64,000 nucleotides of DNA from Trichostrongylus colubriformis (GCA_963978905.1 OZ022258.1:49150591-49214590); one strand, 5' to 3'; positions 57,101 to 63,475 are shown, counted from the stretch's first letter. Numbers and translations are program-made. The notes: generated from the sequence alone by a model not told the origin.

Positions 57101-59924
57101 TTTCAGAACCAAATCTGACAGATATCTGTGCAGTCGCGAATCCGTGTCAAAACAACAGTACCTGTATATTTGTTTGGAAGAAGAATACACACTACTGCAA
57201 ATGCCAACCAGGCTATACAGGGCTGAATTGCAACGAAAAAATCGGTAGGCAAAAGTTATCCTGTTGATTTTCTATGTTTTTCCTTTTTTGTTTGAAATGG
57301 CATACTCTGACGATACATATGTCGCCCTTATTAGCAGTCCACTAAAACAAGGTGTAGACATCACTCCTAACGCTGTAATCAAATTTGAAAAGCTTGAAAA
57401 CCCTTTTTCTCATTTATTCGTGGCTAAACGAGTAAAAAGCACTCTAATTAAAACATCATTGAGGTCCATTAGGAAAAACTAGTTTACGCTTTAGAGCCCT
57501 GTGGTCTTTGTTCTTCTTGTATCTTTTTCTCTATGGTATTCCATTACAGATTTCGATCCTTGTGCTGAGGGCCCATGTAAAAATGGTGCCACCTGCACGG
57601 CCAAAGTTGAAAATGGTCAAGCCAAATACGAATGCTACTGTGCTCAAGGATACGGTGGACCGCAATGTGATCAAAGTAAGAATGGAATCGTTTTTCTAAT
57701 TTTTATAGTCCATTTCACAGCTCTAGATAGGGCGTGGCCTGAGCGGCGAGAGGAGAGTGGGTAGCGGGGTGAGAGAGTCTGATACACTCTCATCCAAGTC
57801 CGTAGGCCGCGCTCTATCAGACTGTGGCTGCATGATCACAGAACCCAATTCCAGTGAACAATAGCATTGAATGTTCCTGAAGATTCCTCGAAATATACAG
57901 TAGGTGCCAAAAAAGAGTCACTTTGCTAATGACTCACGTCCTTGCGAAGTGCATAGTGTCCTTCACGGAGAACAATGAAAGCGATAAAAGTAAAGGAGCA
58001 AAATATTCCTAAATGCTCCTCTCTGAGTAGAAGCGAGCTGGGTTCCCTACATTCACAGTCATGAAAATATGAAGCCGTCACTCGGCGCCGTCGAACTTTC
58101 GAACATCTACGGCACCAAAGTCTGCATAAAACAGCAAAGCCATCTTCCGTGCTGGGTCTCTCGTGGGAAGCTTCGGTTCTTGAAAGCCGCTGACGTCTTG
58201 CTGCTCAGGCAATGCTGTTGTGGTCCGCAATGCCATTTCCAGTGGGAACGACATTTTCAGCTACTTGAAAACGAGGGGTGTTGGATAGCCGGACAAAACG
58301 GAATGTTCGAGAGCACCACCCAGCGTGAATCTTCTCGACTACCAAGTGTGGGCAGACCGCAGCAGGGTTGTGTACAAGTCTGATAAAACTGCCATCATTC
58401 TGAATCGATAAAGCCACCTATTTCTGTTAGTGCAGAAGGCTGTAGCGGGATTCAGTGATTTGATGAAGTGTGTTCCTGGGTTCTGGGGCATAACCAGCCA
58501 AGGAAAACAGGAGAAAAAGTGGTTTTTGGCACCCCTGTATATGTTCTGCGGCTTCTCTCCTGAAAACCCACCCTAGTTTAACTTTTGGCTTTTTGACGCG
58601 CCAGCTAGCCTAGAAAAGAAATTTTCGAAGATGCGGCAATAAGGTGCTTCCATTCGATGAAGAAATGATGCAAGTCATGCATTTCCCTTTGTTTCATGAA
58701 CGGAACGTGGTCAAAGTTTCACTGATCCTGTACAAAAGCCTACTGAGCTGATGCAGTTTTGCATAGTTTTTTTTGTTAATCTTTCTACGCAACTCCACCG
58801 AACACCTTTCTTTTCAGGACCGTGTGATGTGAACCCTTGCCTTCACAATGGCACCTGTCGAACGACCGCCGGTTATAGTTCGTATTTCTGTGACTGCAAG
58901 GATGGTTACGGTGGCAAAAATTGCGATATCGGTGGGTTTTCACAGCTTACTAAGGCTGGATGTGCCTATAAACCTTCAACTTTCAATGATCACTTTGTGG
59001 CAACGCTGAGAAGGATATCCAGCATCGAATCAAAGCTTATTTACAAAAAACAGTAAAAAAAGTAGAAGTAAAAATAGTCTTTTTAGTGATTGGCTCTGAA
59101 CCTCCTGAAGAACGCTATGGTTCCAATGTGTTGTTGGTCTCGAGTGGAAAAGAGGAATGGATTCAGCAAATGAAAGAACGTCTTGGTGCAGGTGGTGGTG
59201 CCATGAAGAAGAACTCATCTGCACCCGTAGCCGATGCGCCATACAAAAGTGGGTCGAACAAAAGGACCTCTCTCCGGGTCGTAGGGGCGCTAAGACTGAG
59301 GGATGCTAGTGGTCGCCAAGTCCATTACGAACGCCCTTCATTTCCTGCATGTTATTGAAACACCTGCCAAAGCAACTTTAGCCACCCCCCGACCACGCCT
59401 CTTTGGCCCTGACATCAAATAACATTACGCCGGCTAATAAATTACCTCCCACTCATGAAATTTTTATTTGCTATTCCTTTATTTAATACCAATTGATGTT
59501 TAACGATATAGTGACCATCACTGTCTACAATGTTAAGCCATTTACTGGAAGGGTCTCAATGCTCAACCCCACCCCCCCCCCCTCCCCCCCCCCCCAGTTA
59601 GTGTAAGCCTTTCAAAAGAAAAGTTCAAGCTCTTATAAGTGGGGCAATTTATGGGCCAAGGTAATTGTTTAAAAAATAGTAATTATAGGTCCAGTTGCAA
59701 AGAAACTCGAAAGAGAAGAACGGGAAAAGCAGGAAACAGAGCGCAGGGATAAGGAGAAGATGGAACTCGAGGAAAAGAAGAAGAAGAAGGAGGAGCTCCG
59801 TATGGAACAGGAGCGACTAGAGATCGAAAGTCGCTCCGCTGTGACCCTTCCAAATAACTATTCCACTATTTTGAGCCTTTTCTCTTCGCTAATCCTTTTT
59901 CTAATCATTCATCTGGTTTTTTGA
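33085..59924 (+). CDS. Kunitz/EGF multidomain surface protein (20 exons recognised, 5' end open)
   Basis: Twenty exons join without a stop to give about 772 residues (798 if the tentative exon at 32894 is real). Domains in order: Kunitz 1-2, EGF 1-4, divergent Kunitz 3-5, linker, EGF 5-7, linker, a charged helix and a C-terminal hydrophobic tail. Kunitz domains are small disulfide-bonded folds that can inhibit serine proteases; EGF repeats are extracellular adhesion or spacing modules. None of the five Kunitz domains has Lys or Arg at the usual P1 position, so trypsin inhibition is unlikely. The terminal hydrophobic segment suggests a GPI anchor or a tail with no cytoplasmic domain. C. elegans MEC-1 also combines EGF and Kunitz modules, but orthology cannot be judged here. 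Exons are listed separately. No AATAAA was seen in the 200 bp after the stop. Confidence 0.85.
34428..34742 (-). mobile_element. Truncated GGGGTAA-TIR element, inverted copy
   Basis: Its end reads TTAAAGACACCGAAAGGGGT at 34428. Read on the minus strand, it is homologous to 34890-35230 ('gcattgaaaaagcg.gg.ttgggg', 'ttcgtcc', 'tgccgttttac/tgtc'). The far TIR is missing, so it is truncated near 34742. It lies in the first intron of the Kunitz/EGF gene. Confidence 0.65.
34817..35233 (+). mobile_element. GGGGTAA-TIR element, complete copy
   Basis: CTTTAAAGGCACCATTAGGG at 34817 is mirrored by CCTAACGGTGTCTTTAAG ending at 35233. No transposase is visible; the long open frames at 34587-35272 are read-through of this element and its inverted neighbour. 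Isolated ends of the same family occur at about 4563, 36924, 37622 and 53530. Confidence 0.7.
35500..35644 (+). CDS. Exon: Kunitz 1, second half
   Basis: Begins TKWFWDETDESC after ATTTTCAG and continues KEFHYGGCMGNKNRFNTKHE followed by CLKQC. Joined to 33140, cysteine spacing is 8-15-7-12-3 residues, the classical Kunitz pattern. It ends in phase 1 at a GTGAGT donor after NPVAVP. Confidence 0.92.
36219..36316 (+). CDS. Exon: Kunitz 2, first part
   Basis: Reads DLCLLEPDPGLCEDERAGQW then WYYFNSDMGTCEK. The first cysteine gap is 8 residues and the second is 18, three more than usual. P1 is E. The acceptor must be TTAAG at 36218, because an in-frame TAA lies at 36215-36217 and rules out the better TTTCAG at 36180. 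It ends in phase 0 at GTGAGT. Confidence 0.88.
36370..36463 (+). CDS. Exon: Kunitz 2, second part
   Basis: FFYYGCGGNDNKFYSLHMC NKVC follows TTATTTCAG. It gives the YGCGGN.N.F core and the last two cysteines (gaps 12 and 3). The intron before it is only 53 bp. It ends in phase 1 after ERLSPQI at GTAAGT. The next intron (1.8 kb) contains a GGGGTAA-type end at about 36924. Confidence 0.92.
38242..38352 (+). CDS. Exon: EGF 1
   Basis: ACDHCDLRTSFCKSHGKFNY then TCECRLGYEKNKYGEC: six cysteines of an EGF module, with an NYT N-glycosylation sequon. The acceptor is TTTTTGAAG, again AAG and not CAG. Phase 1 on both sides, so the module is symmetrical and shufflable. Confidence 0.9.
38511..38570. repeat. 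2 x 30-bp tandem repeat in intron
   Basis: CAAACAAAGCCCCTTTCTRC then CTCTATTTTC occurs twice in tandem, just 45 bp before the EGF 2 exon, with one base different. Confidence 0.9.
38615..38749 (+). CDS. Exon: EGF 2 (calcium-binding type)
   Basis: DIDECRGYTAVCDRNAWC then TNTIGSYNCECMAAYRGDGK and HC. The DIDEC start and N...GSY motif are those of calcium-binding EGF modules. Acceptor TAATTTCAG, donor GTGAGC, phase 1 on both sides. The next intron, about 6 kb, is the longest. It contains a SINE (38864), a fold-back mariner (40172), another SINE (41862), a MITE (42451) and a tRNA-like sequence (44203). Confidence 0.92.
38864..39154 (+). mobile_element. tRNA-derived SINE, copy D (intronic)
   Basis: Head GGAGGTGGTGTAGTGACAGA at 38867 with a degenerate B-box at about 38920. 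Body with 'catctgggaggataaaggca' and 'cattgtatgggccaaaccac', and 3' end ACTTTATCCTTTTATCCTTT. The TTTATCC tail units resemble those of copies A and H. Confidence 0.75.
40172..40828. mobile_element. Fold-back mariner: two 3' halves in inverted arrangement
   Basis: Both ends are the same mariner terminus: TTAGGTGTATGCGAATAAAT at 40172 and its relative ending CATAAACCTAA at 40828, each beside a TA. The left arm (minus strand, 40221-40532) encodes a mariner transposase C-terminus: HTPYSPDLFPTEFHFFQVLD ... FYHDGAF ... DRWQSCADSNGFYFDK. The right arm (plus strand, about 40500-40750) carries the same region with frameshifts. The arms meet near 40500. E replaces the expected Asp of the 'PTDYHFF' motif. 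Inactive. Confidence 0.8.
41481..41545 (-). ncRNA. tRNA-like head of a second SINE-like repeat
   Basis: The minus strand has TAGCACAGTGGGTAACAG (A-box) and GGGATCCTGGATGC (weak B-box), preceded by 'cgaagcttcgtta'. The open minus-strand frames at 41455-41795 lie in its flank and have no known domain. Confidence 0.45.
41862..42205 (+). mobile_element. tRNA-derived SINE, copy E (with internal insertion)
   Basis: Body matches copy D ('gtctgggaggataaaaga', 'gcattgtataggccaaat', 'gatt.cg...aactagaagcgcggcgtatcccaca') but about 55 bp of unrelated A-rich sequence interrupts it at 42085-42142. It ends near TTCTGTCCTTTATATG at 42193. Confidence 0.6.
42451..42636. mobile_element. MITE, second member of the TCAGACTT family
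   Basis: ACGTCAAACTTCGTGATTTC near 42458 mirrors AAATCACGAAGTCTGACA near 42609-42627. The interior shares 'gcggtgt' and 'cgcgcgaag.gtagcga' with 10057-10192. About 186 bp. Confidence 0.65.
43525..44130. repeat. Direct duplication of a ~160-bp block
   Basis: 'agctacattgaccctgaatt' and 'attattggYgtttcaRagg' recur in order at 43561-43660 and 44012-44105, each followed by 'aggtgacRgaccMgRcCgattcc'. Offset is about 450 bp. No coding role seen; it lies in the 6-kb intron. Confidence 0.75.
44203..44274 (-). tRNA. tRNA-like cloverleaf, probable pseudogene (nominal anticodon GAA)
   Basis: The minus strand folds as a full cloverleaf: a 7-bp acceptor GTCTCGG/CCGACAC with one C-C mismatch, D stem GTGT/GCAC with GG in the loop, T arm ACGGG/CCCGT with loop TTCGAGT, and a 4-nt variable loop. 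The anticodon stem TACGC/GCATG has one mismatch and one wobble. The loop CCGAAAA gives GAA (Phe) but has C at position 33 instead of the near-invariant U. Good internal promoter boxes are retained. Probably a decayed tRNA or tRNA-derived repeat. Confidence 0.55.
44740..44844 (+). CDS. Exon: EGF 3
   Basis: GRSSLDCSDCSPDATCESGV then CQCKEGFEGDGFNCTG: compact EGF with six cysteines and an NCT sequon. Of two possible acceptors, TTTGCATTCAG at 44739 keeps phase 1 with the previous exon; TTCCCACAG at 44699 would enter in phase 0 and break the frame. Donor GTGAAT. Confidence 0.88.
44903..45175. repeat. 2 x ~136-bp tandem duplication in intron
   Basis: Units start CTCTTGCATCAG at 44903 and 45039 and share 'caacgggRacccaaatacga' and 'ctacataccctttacagta'. 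About 80% alike by eye. Confidence 0.85.
45688..45819 (+). CDS. Exon: EGF 4 (calcium-binding type)
   Basis: DVNECLRTPHVCDRNAEC then LNREGSFICTCTTGFAGNGY and NC. DVNEC plus N..GSF marks it as calcium-binding EGF. Acceptor GATTTAG, donor GTGAGC, phase 1 both sides. It closely resembles EGF 2 (shared 'VCDRNA.C'), suggesting internal duplication. Confidence 0.92.
46605..46657. mobile_element. End fragment of the 433-bp palindromic MITE
   Basis: 'gggcaaatgtactcgaattttcgtggac.attcctttaa' resembles the right end of the elements at 49424 and 55485. The rest is missing. Confidence 0.4.
46931..47024 (+). CDS. Exon: Kunitz 3 (divergent), first part
   Basis: SCLDKFDRGYQETCGGENW then RQHYFLDHQTK. First gap is 11 residues (usual 8) and there is no GPC. 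Enters in phase 1 after TTGTTTTCAG and leaves in phase 2 at GTCAGT, just before the third cysteine. Confidence 0.9.
47315..47424 (+). CDS. Exon: Kunitz 3, second part
   Basis: CQQFWYDGCKGRSRNIFSDL then ETCEQMCEATN. The first base completes Thr (AC-G) before Cys. The FWYDGC core is shared with Kunitz 4 and 5. It ends in phase 1 with a weak donor (GTATTC) after LTRA. Confidence 0.9.
48236..48286 (+). CDS. Exon: Kunitz 4, first part (51-bp microexon)
   Basis: EICWDKFDMNYRNQCLYG, only 17 codons, after ACGTTCAG and before GTGAGT. C-x11-C as in Kunitz 3. It sits inside a 281-codon spurious open frame (47896-48741) that should not be taken as the protein. The following 3.85-kb intron holds a mariner fragment, a palindromic MITE and two SINEs. 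Confidence 0.88.
48650..49090 (-). mobile_element. Eroded mariner-type fragment
   Basis: Matches 13370-13797 in order and orientation: 'ctgcaaatatggacgctcat' (48685), 'cgtgaagtgaagtcat' (48877), 'gagcacaatatgt' (48998), and 'cggtcagaacttcc' at the end (49069). The TIR is degenerate. Confidence 0.65.
49424..49858. mobile_element. 433-bp-class palindromic MITE, copy 1
   Basis: The two halves are nearly full inverted repeats meeting near 49640: ATGAGTTTTTGTGTTACCCA at 49446 mirrors TGGGTGACACAAAAACTCAT at 49815. Outer ends are TTGAAGGAA / ATTCCTTTAA, consistent with a TTAA-like target. Because of the symmetry, the same false protein (MSFCVTHMFVLYLPSVGLVQ...) can be read from both strands. Confidence 0.85.
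50633..50850 (+). mobile_element. tRNA-derived SINE, copy F (internal deletion)
   Basis: Head AAGGTGGTGTAACGACAGGC (A-box) and GCGGAGATCAAACCCCGC (B-box region) at 50634-50697, then a shortened body with 'aatgcgcggcgcatctt' near 50800. Confidence 0.7.
51569..51805 (-). mobile_element. tRNA-derived SINE, copy G
   Basis: GGGATGCGCCACACCTTCTC at 51572 and 'ggcctacacagtaaactgg' match the body of copies A, B and H on the same strand. The head region (about 51720-51805) is degraded. Confidence 0.6.
52140..52289 (+). CDS. Exon: Kunitz 4, remainder
   Basis: HWQQRFYFDHASLTCRQFWY then DGCRSDSRNMFEDHLTCQWLC. Joined to 48286 the spacing is 11-17-7-13-3, identical to Kunitz 3 and 5. Here the second half is not split again. 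Acceptor TTTTTAAG (AAG), donor GTGAGT, phase 1 out after PMYKS. Confidence 0.92.
52879..52950 (+). ncRNA. tRNA-like SINE head in intron
   Basis: GTGGCATAGTGACAGGGG (A-box) and CCAGAATCGAATCCAGG (B-box) about 45 bp apart. No convincing acceptor stem. Related in style to the SINE heads elsewhere but with a different body. Confidence 0.45.
53645..53736 (+). CDS. Exon: Kunitz 5, first part
   Basis: ACLQDFDNHYKDQCNGGRWR then QQYYFDRNVK. C-x11-C again. Acceptor GCTTTCAG, donor GTAAGT in phase 0, directly before the Arg-Cys of the next exon. Confidence 0.92.
54930..55335. mobile_element. Palindromic MITE, diverged copy
   Basis: GAAGGAATCGCACCCGGAAA at 54932 and the central blocks 'gggcgggacctcagtgtaaa' and 'tttacgcttaggccccaccc' match the 49424 and 55485 elements. 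The right end is eroded after about 55330. Confidence 0.65.
55485..55917. mobile_element. 433-bp palindromic MITE, copy 2 (best preserved)
   Basis: TTAAAGGAATCGTCCACGGA at 55485 mirrors TCCGTGGACGATTCCTTTAA ending at 55917, and the arms pair almost throughout, meeting near 55700. GGGCGGGGCCTCCGTGTAAA is an inner block. A TTAA at each end could be a piggyBac-like target site, but it is also part of the palindrome. Confidence 0.88.
55997..56102 (+). CDS. Exon: Kunitz 5, second part
   Basis: RCIPFWYDGCTGESENLFQD then EQTCLVTCENPTKKD. Spacing 7-13-3 as in Kunitz 3 and 4. Acceptor CTTTTTCAG only 79 bp after the MITE. Donor GTTAGT, phase 1 out. Confidence 0.92.
56418..56480 (+). CDS. Exon: short charged linker
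   Basis: PLKPWHSGDKHKMKEKLDDL, 21 codons, no cysteine, between Kunitz 5 and EGF 5. Phase 1 both sides, acceptor CATTTTCAG, donor GTAAGT. Choosing this frame avoids a stop that appears in the frame one base later. A real but unrecognised spacer. Confidence 0.75.
56551..56844. mobile_element. GC-rich MITE with ~30-bp TIRs
   Basis: GGGTGGGGGGAATTACGCCA at 56551 is mirrored at 56825-56844; the full 30-bp arms differ at one base. The 294-bp element is very GC-rich compared with the surrounding intron. Open frames on both strands (to 145 codons) are Arg/Ala-rich artefacts of the composition. Confidence 0.85.
57107..57244 (+). CDS. Exon: EGF 5
   Basis: NLTDICAVANPCQNNSTCIF then VWKKNTHYCKCQPGYTGLNC. 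Classical EGF with CxCxxGYxGxxC and overlapping sequons (NNS and NST). Acceptor GTTTTCAG, donor GTAGGC, phase 1 both sides. Confidence 0.92.
57550..57675 (+). CDS. Exon: EGF 6
   Basis: DFDPCAEGPCKNGATCTAKV then ENGQAKYECYCAQGYGGPQC. EGF of the CxxGPCxNGxTC type. Acceptor CCATTACAG, donor GTAAGA, phase 1 both sides. Confidence 0.93.
57726..57819. mobile_element. ~95-bp fold-back element
   Basis: GATAGGGCGTGGCCTGAG and CGTAGGCCGCGCTCTATC are imperfect inverted repeats around 'gagagagtctgatacactctc'. The left half resembles 23553-23620, where it follows the second SL1-like leader. Confidence 0.55.
57898..58537. mobile_element. Tc1/mariner-type MITE, relative of 18991-19737
   Basis: CAGTAGGTGCCAAAAAAGAG at 57898 and the reverse complement of TTTTTGGCACCCCTG at 58537 share GTGCCAAAAA, and TA flanks both ends. 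The 640-bp interior shows no transposase. The ORF at 58069-58383 is not supported. Confidence 0.75.
58818..58931 (+). CDS. Exon: EGF 7
   Basis: RPCDVNPCLHNGTCRTTAGY then SSYFCDCKDGYGGKNC. EGF with an NGT sequon. Acceptor TCTTTTCAG, donor GTGGGT (G at +4 is unusual), phase 1 both sides. Splicing is required here to continue the frame to the next conserved-phase exon. Confidence 0.92.
59087..59248 (+). CDS. Exon: cysteine-free linker
   Basis: VIGSEPPEERYGSNVLLVSS then GKEEWIQQMKERLGAGGGAM and KKNSSAPVADAPYK. No known domain; partly helical and partly glycine-rich. Acceptor GTCTTTTTAG, donor GTGGGT. If the donor is not used, the frame runs on for about 36 codons to a stop at 59356, giving a possible shorter isoform without the anchor. 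Confidence 0.75.
59560..59597. repeat. Poly-C tract
   Basis: About 30 of 38 bases are C, in the last intron, about 90 bp before the final exon. Length is probably unreliable in the assembly. Confidence 0.9.
59689..59924 (+). CDS. Last exon: charged helix and C-terminal hydrophobic tail
   Basis: Starts SPVAKKLEREEREKQETE, then about 28 further residues almost entirely E, K, R, Q, M and L (single-helix-like). After SRSAVTLPNNYST it ends with the hydrophobic ILSLFSSLILFLIIHLVF and a TGA stop. A hydrophobic segment at the very end, preceded by small or polar residues (NNYS), is the pattern of a GPI-attachment signal; a membrane tail is the alternative. Acceptor AATTATAG, phase 1 in. Confidence 0.88.
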
Positions 59925-60481
59925 CAGCCGACTGTATAACGTTCCCTCGAAAACCTTCATTTACCCACCGTATCCTTATCAACATTTGACATTTTTGAGC
60001 TGACCGAAAATTGTAAAGTGGCCCAAAATTGCTAAGGCATCAATAAGAAGAGATGGTTTCGCCCTGAATTTTGTGCTACTTACAAAACATCTTTATGTTA
60101 TTATTCCTCTTCATTATACAAGCTAGTTATCCAAAGTCCTACTACCATTCCATTGCACCAAAGGTTTGTTGACCCCCTGTACAACAGGAGGACGGCGAGG
60201 CAGAGCTGATATGAAAAGCCCGGTGTGAGATTCACATTTGGAAGCCTTTTTCTCTGCCTTTCGCATTAAATCCTTTCCAAATCTTCCAAATTTGCCGGAA
60301 ACACTGGAAGTGGTGCATTTGGGTAAGTGGGCCCCAAAGAGATGGTTACATGGCAAAGATCAGCTGTTGGATGTGGGTTGATGGGGTAAGAGAGTGCCGC
60401 CGATGAGCAGCGAGCAGTGAATGAAGTGAAATCGCCCACTTCGCTGAACGAAGTTTACTCCGTTGGAACTCAGCCATGTAA
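59925..60481. other. Presumed 3' UTR and downstream DNA
   Basis: No AATAAA was found in the 200 bp after the stop; AATAAG occurs near 60033. No further exon was recognised. Confidence 0.35.
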
Positions 60482-60648
60482 GGCCGCATTCATACTTTGC
60501 CCCGGCAGGGAGTGGCTGCGTTTGCAGGCAGCAAAGCTGAATTGCACAGGTGAGAAACGAACTGATAACGACACAGGATGACACAAGTGGAGACTCAGAG
60601 TCCAGCAGTCAGCCTTGCCGCCGGTACCGCAAAGTATGAACGAGGCCC
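60482..60648. mobile_element. Harbinger-like MITE
   Basis: GGCCGCATTCATACTTTGC at 60482 mirrors GCAAAGTATGAACGAGGCC to 60647. The termini resemble those of the MITE at 24635 (shared GCRTTCATAC). Flanking TAA/CAA would fit a 3-bp target duplication. 166 bp, GC-richer than the flanks. Confidence 0.75.
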
Positions 60649-62394
60649 AATACGTTACCTAGCATTCCTTCCACTGGTCATTTTGGGTTCACATGGAAGC
60701 AATTCCCTCAAAGCTCGCCGTATTCGCTAGTCTTCGACGATTTCTTTACTCGCTATCCTATAGTAATAGTAATTTGTATTGTATAATACGACTGGAACTG
60801 TCAATCAATGATCTTTTGGAGCTACGCCTAAAAATGACTCGTTTTTCCCAGTGTACAAGCCGAATGATAGCTTTTCTGGTTCAAACACCGTCGACCAGAA
60901 AATCGTGAAGCCCCCTCCCCCCTCCCGTCCTTTTGATCGCAGTTCTTGTATACAGCTATTCGTAATCGATCATATTTCTTTTCATCTCCGCTATCATCCT
61001 TCCTTACGTGTAATTGTCACATTCGATATCACTCGCAAAGCGCTATAGTAAATGATAAACGTTGTACACTTTGTTCTTCATATTGTGAATACTCGAGACC
61101 TTCGGGTTCCTGTCCTACCAGACCAGGTCCAGTCTTATCGGATTCTGATACCTTCTTCTTCTCCCTAACGCCAGTCTCGCCCCGTTGCGGGGTCCACTTA
61201 TCTTGTGAAATGTTTCCACTTCCTTCTATCCGAGGCATCTTCTGCCGTGGCTTTTGATACTTATGTACATGGGGTCGGTTTTGATGACGTCCCTTCACCT
61301 TTCCCTTGGTGCTCCTCGTGGTCGCTTGTCGGGTACTTTATCGTATTCTGATACCGTTCTTTAGAAATCGCGATTCTGCTAAAGATTTGAAATAATCTAT
61401 TCAAGAAATAGAGTGGCTTAAAAGCTCCGGAAGGGATCAAAAAAGTGGAACTGGAAACATTGTTTTTTATTAATGGAAGGCTTTTGAGAAGGGATAATCT
61501 GTGGCAAAGCTCGCGTTAGAAAACGCGCTTGTGGTGTCTTTATCGAGATTAAGTCGCGCTTCACTTCATGCTGCAGCGCCGCGCGAGGCCGACTTGCTGC
61601 GATGACGGGGCAACGTTCGCGGTTGGCTGGCATGAACCCTGGCCGTCTGCATCTGCTCCTCATCGGGTAGTGAAGCAGAGGGGACGAAAGTGGAGGAGCG
61701 AGAAGGGGTCCTATTCCGCCTCTTTTGTCCTTCCAACCGGTTCCTTCTCTGCTGTTGCATTACTTCGACTTTCATACTCCACAATGACTAAAACCACCCC
61801 CTTCACTCTTACCAATATGACCGAAAAAAAGGTGAATATAAAATTTATTCTAATATTTGCTTGTAAACATTTAGTAATAACTTTGGAGTACGACTATGCT
61901 GTTCAGTGAATAAGCAGCGAATTTCATTTTCTTTTTACTTCTTACTCTTGACCGGATCCTTCTCCAAATTTTGTGCAAATACTTCATCGATAATAGCGAA
62001 CTCATTGATAGAAATGGTATTCTGAAAAAGTCCTCTAAATTTTACCTGAAATTTAGGGATTGGCTGAAGTTGTCAGCTGTTCGTTGTTTTCCCATCAATA
62101 GCAAAAACCAATGTTTACCTTAGAACCCTGCGTGATACCGACATCGCTACACAGTTTCGCAATGTTTTTCGAAACCTAGAAAAGTCGCTGATCAAAAAGG
62201 AGTGCTATAACATCTGTAAAAAACATTAGTTGATATTTTTAATCATTCAATTTGAGAAATAGATTTATCAGTCCCAGGAATAACTTTGCAGTTTTTCACC
62301 TATAATTTCATTGCTGTGGCTTCAACCACGTCTCACAAAAAGCATTTCCTATTGCACAGGTGAAACCTGACTTTTTGTGGGATATCTCTGGCAT
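60649..62394. other. Intergenic, one possible minus-strand coding exon
   Basis: On the minus strand, 61029-61298 encodes a K/E/Q/R/S-rich stretch (KVKGRHQNRPHVHKYQKPRQ and onward) open for about 95 codons and ending SFTIALCE-stop. Composition looks protein-like and low in complexity, but there is no domain, clear start or partner exon. The rest shows nothing recognised. Confidence 0.25.
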
Positions 62395-62634
62395 GGTGTG
62401 TGCCCTTATGTCAGGGTTTTCGCATGACTATGAGCGGCGTGCGACGCAGTGTATGCGAGCTATGCGCATCGCGGTAGTTGACTCTTAAAACGTTCACACA
62501 GCAATGCTGGGGGTGCGATACGCAGGTGACTTGTAATTGCTTCAGGACCCAACAACATGGCGCCTTTAGCTCGTCCGCACTGCTTCGCTTGCGACGTGCC
62601 GCGATGAGAAAATCCTGACATAAGAGTACGCACC
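62395..62634. mobile_element. MITE, second copy of the 23652-23872 family
   Basis: GTGTGCCCTTATGTCAGGG at 62397 mirrors TCCTGACATAAGAGTACGCA near 62611-62632. The interior shares 'gcgagctatgcgc.tcgcggt' and 'gcttcgcttgcgac' with 23652-23872. Confidence 0.75.
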
Positions 62635-63183
62635 CTCTGTGGCATAGCCACTAAAATTAGTACCATAACCTATGTATACTATCCTTAAGCTGGGATTGAG
62701 CTAAGCTCGATCAATGTATGCACTATATTTACTTTACTAAATCATAGTTTGAAGGACTATGACTGAATGACTTTCGTCACCTTCCTTCCTTAGCGCTTAA
62801 CATCAAGTAAGTGATATTCTAAAATTTACTTCGAAATGATGCTGGGTGATGCCTTCGACTACGGATGACCACGGTCTTGGCGCTTTGTAGCTGAAATGTT
62901 TGGAGTTACGCTCCCTCTCCAAAGCTTAACGTTTCGTCTGCTAACTCACAAATTTCCACCTTCCATATTTGTATTTGGATATTCGGTAGCAGATCCTATG
63001 ACATACTGAATGTGCTGACGGCTTAGCAATGTATGGCATCGCAAAATCAGATGAAGATGGTCTTATTCCGTCACTGACATTGGTGAACTATGGAACACAA
63101 ATGGTACTTCCGAAAGGGAACCCCTGAAGCGCTTGCAGGGCACTGACCGAGGATGGCCTTTGAAGATCTCGGCTCCCATGGTA
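62635..63183. other. Intergenic, nothing recognised
   Basis: No exon, repeat end or RNA gene was seen in this stretch. Confidence 0.4.
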
Positions 63184-63475
63184 AAAGGATGAAGGATAAA
63201 GTTTCTGGCCTTAATCAATCATTTCTTGGGATGCGCCATGCATTCCAGTTCCATTCGAAATCGTGGTAGCAGGTGGATGCGATTTAGCCTATACAATGAC
63301 TTGGGGAGCCAACCGATGTACAATCCAGTGCTTTTATGCTCCCAGACCGGCCTCAATTCGCCTACGCTGGAAAAATGGAAGGCATGGAGTGTCTAAGTGT
63401 GCGGGGTTTGATCTTTGCACCTTAAGAGTGGGAGTGCGCGCCACTTCTCACCTCACCACTTGCGTCCTTCGGTTT
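63184..63475 (-). mobile_element. tRNA-derived SINE, copy H (near full length)
   Basis: Minus-strand copy from the head (about 63395-63475, 'gtggtgaggtgagaagtggc', 'gatcaaaccccgcac') to the 3' AAGGATGAAGGATAAAG tail at 63186. Body includes GGGATGCGCCATGCATTCCA at 63229. With copies C and D it best defines the family. Confidence 0.75.
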
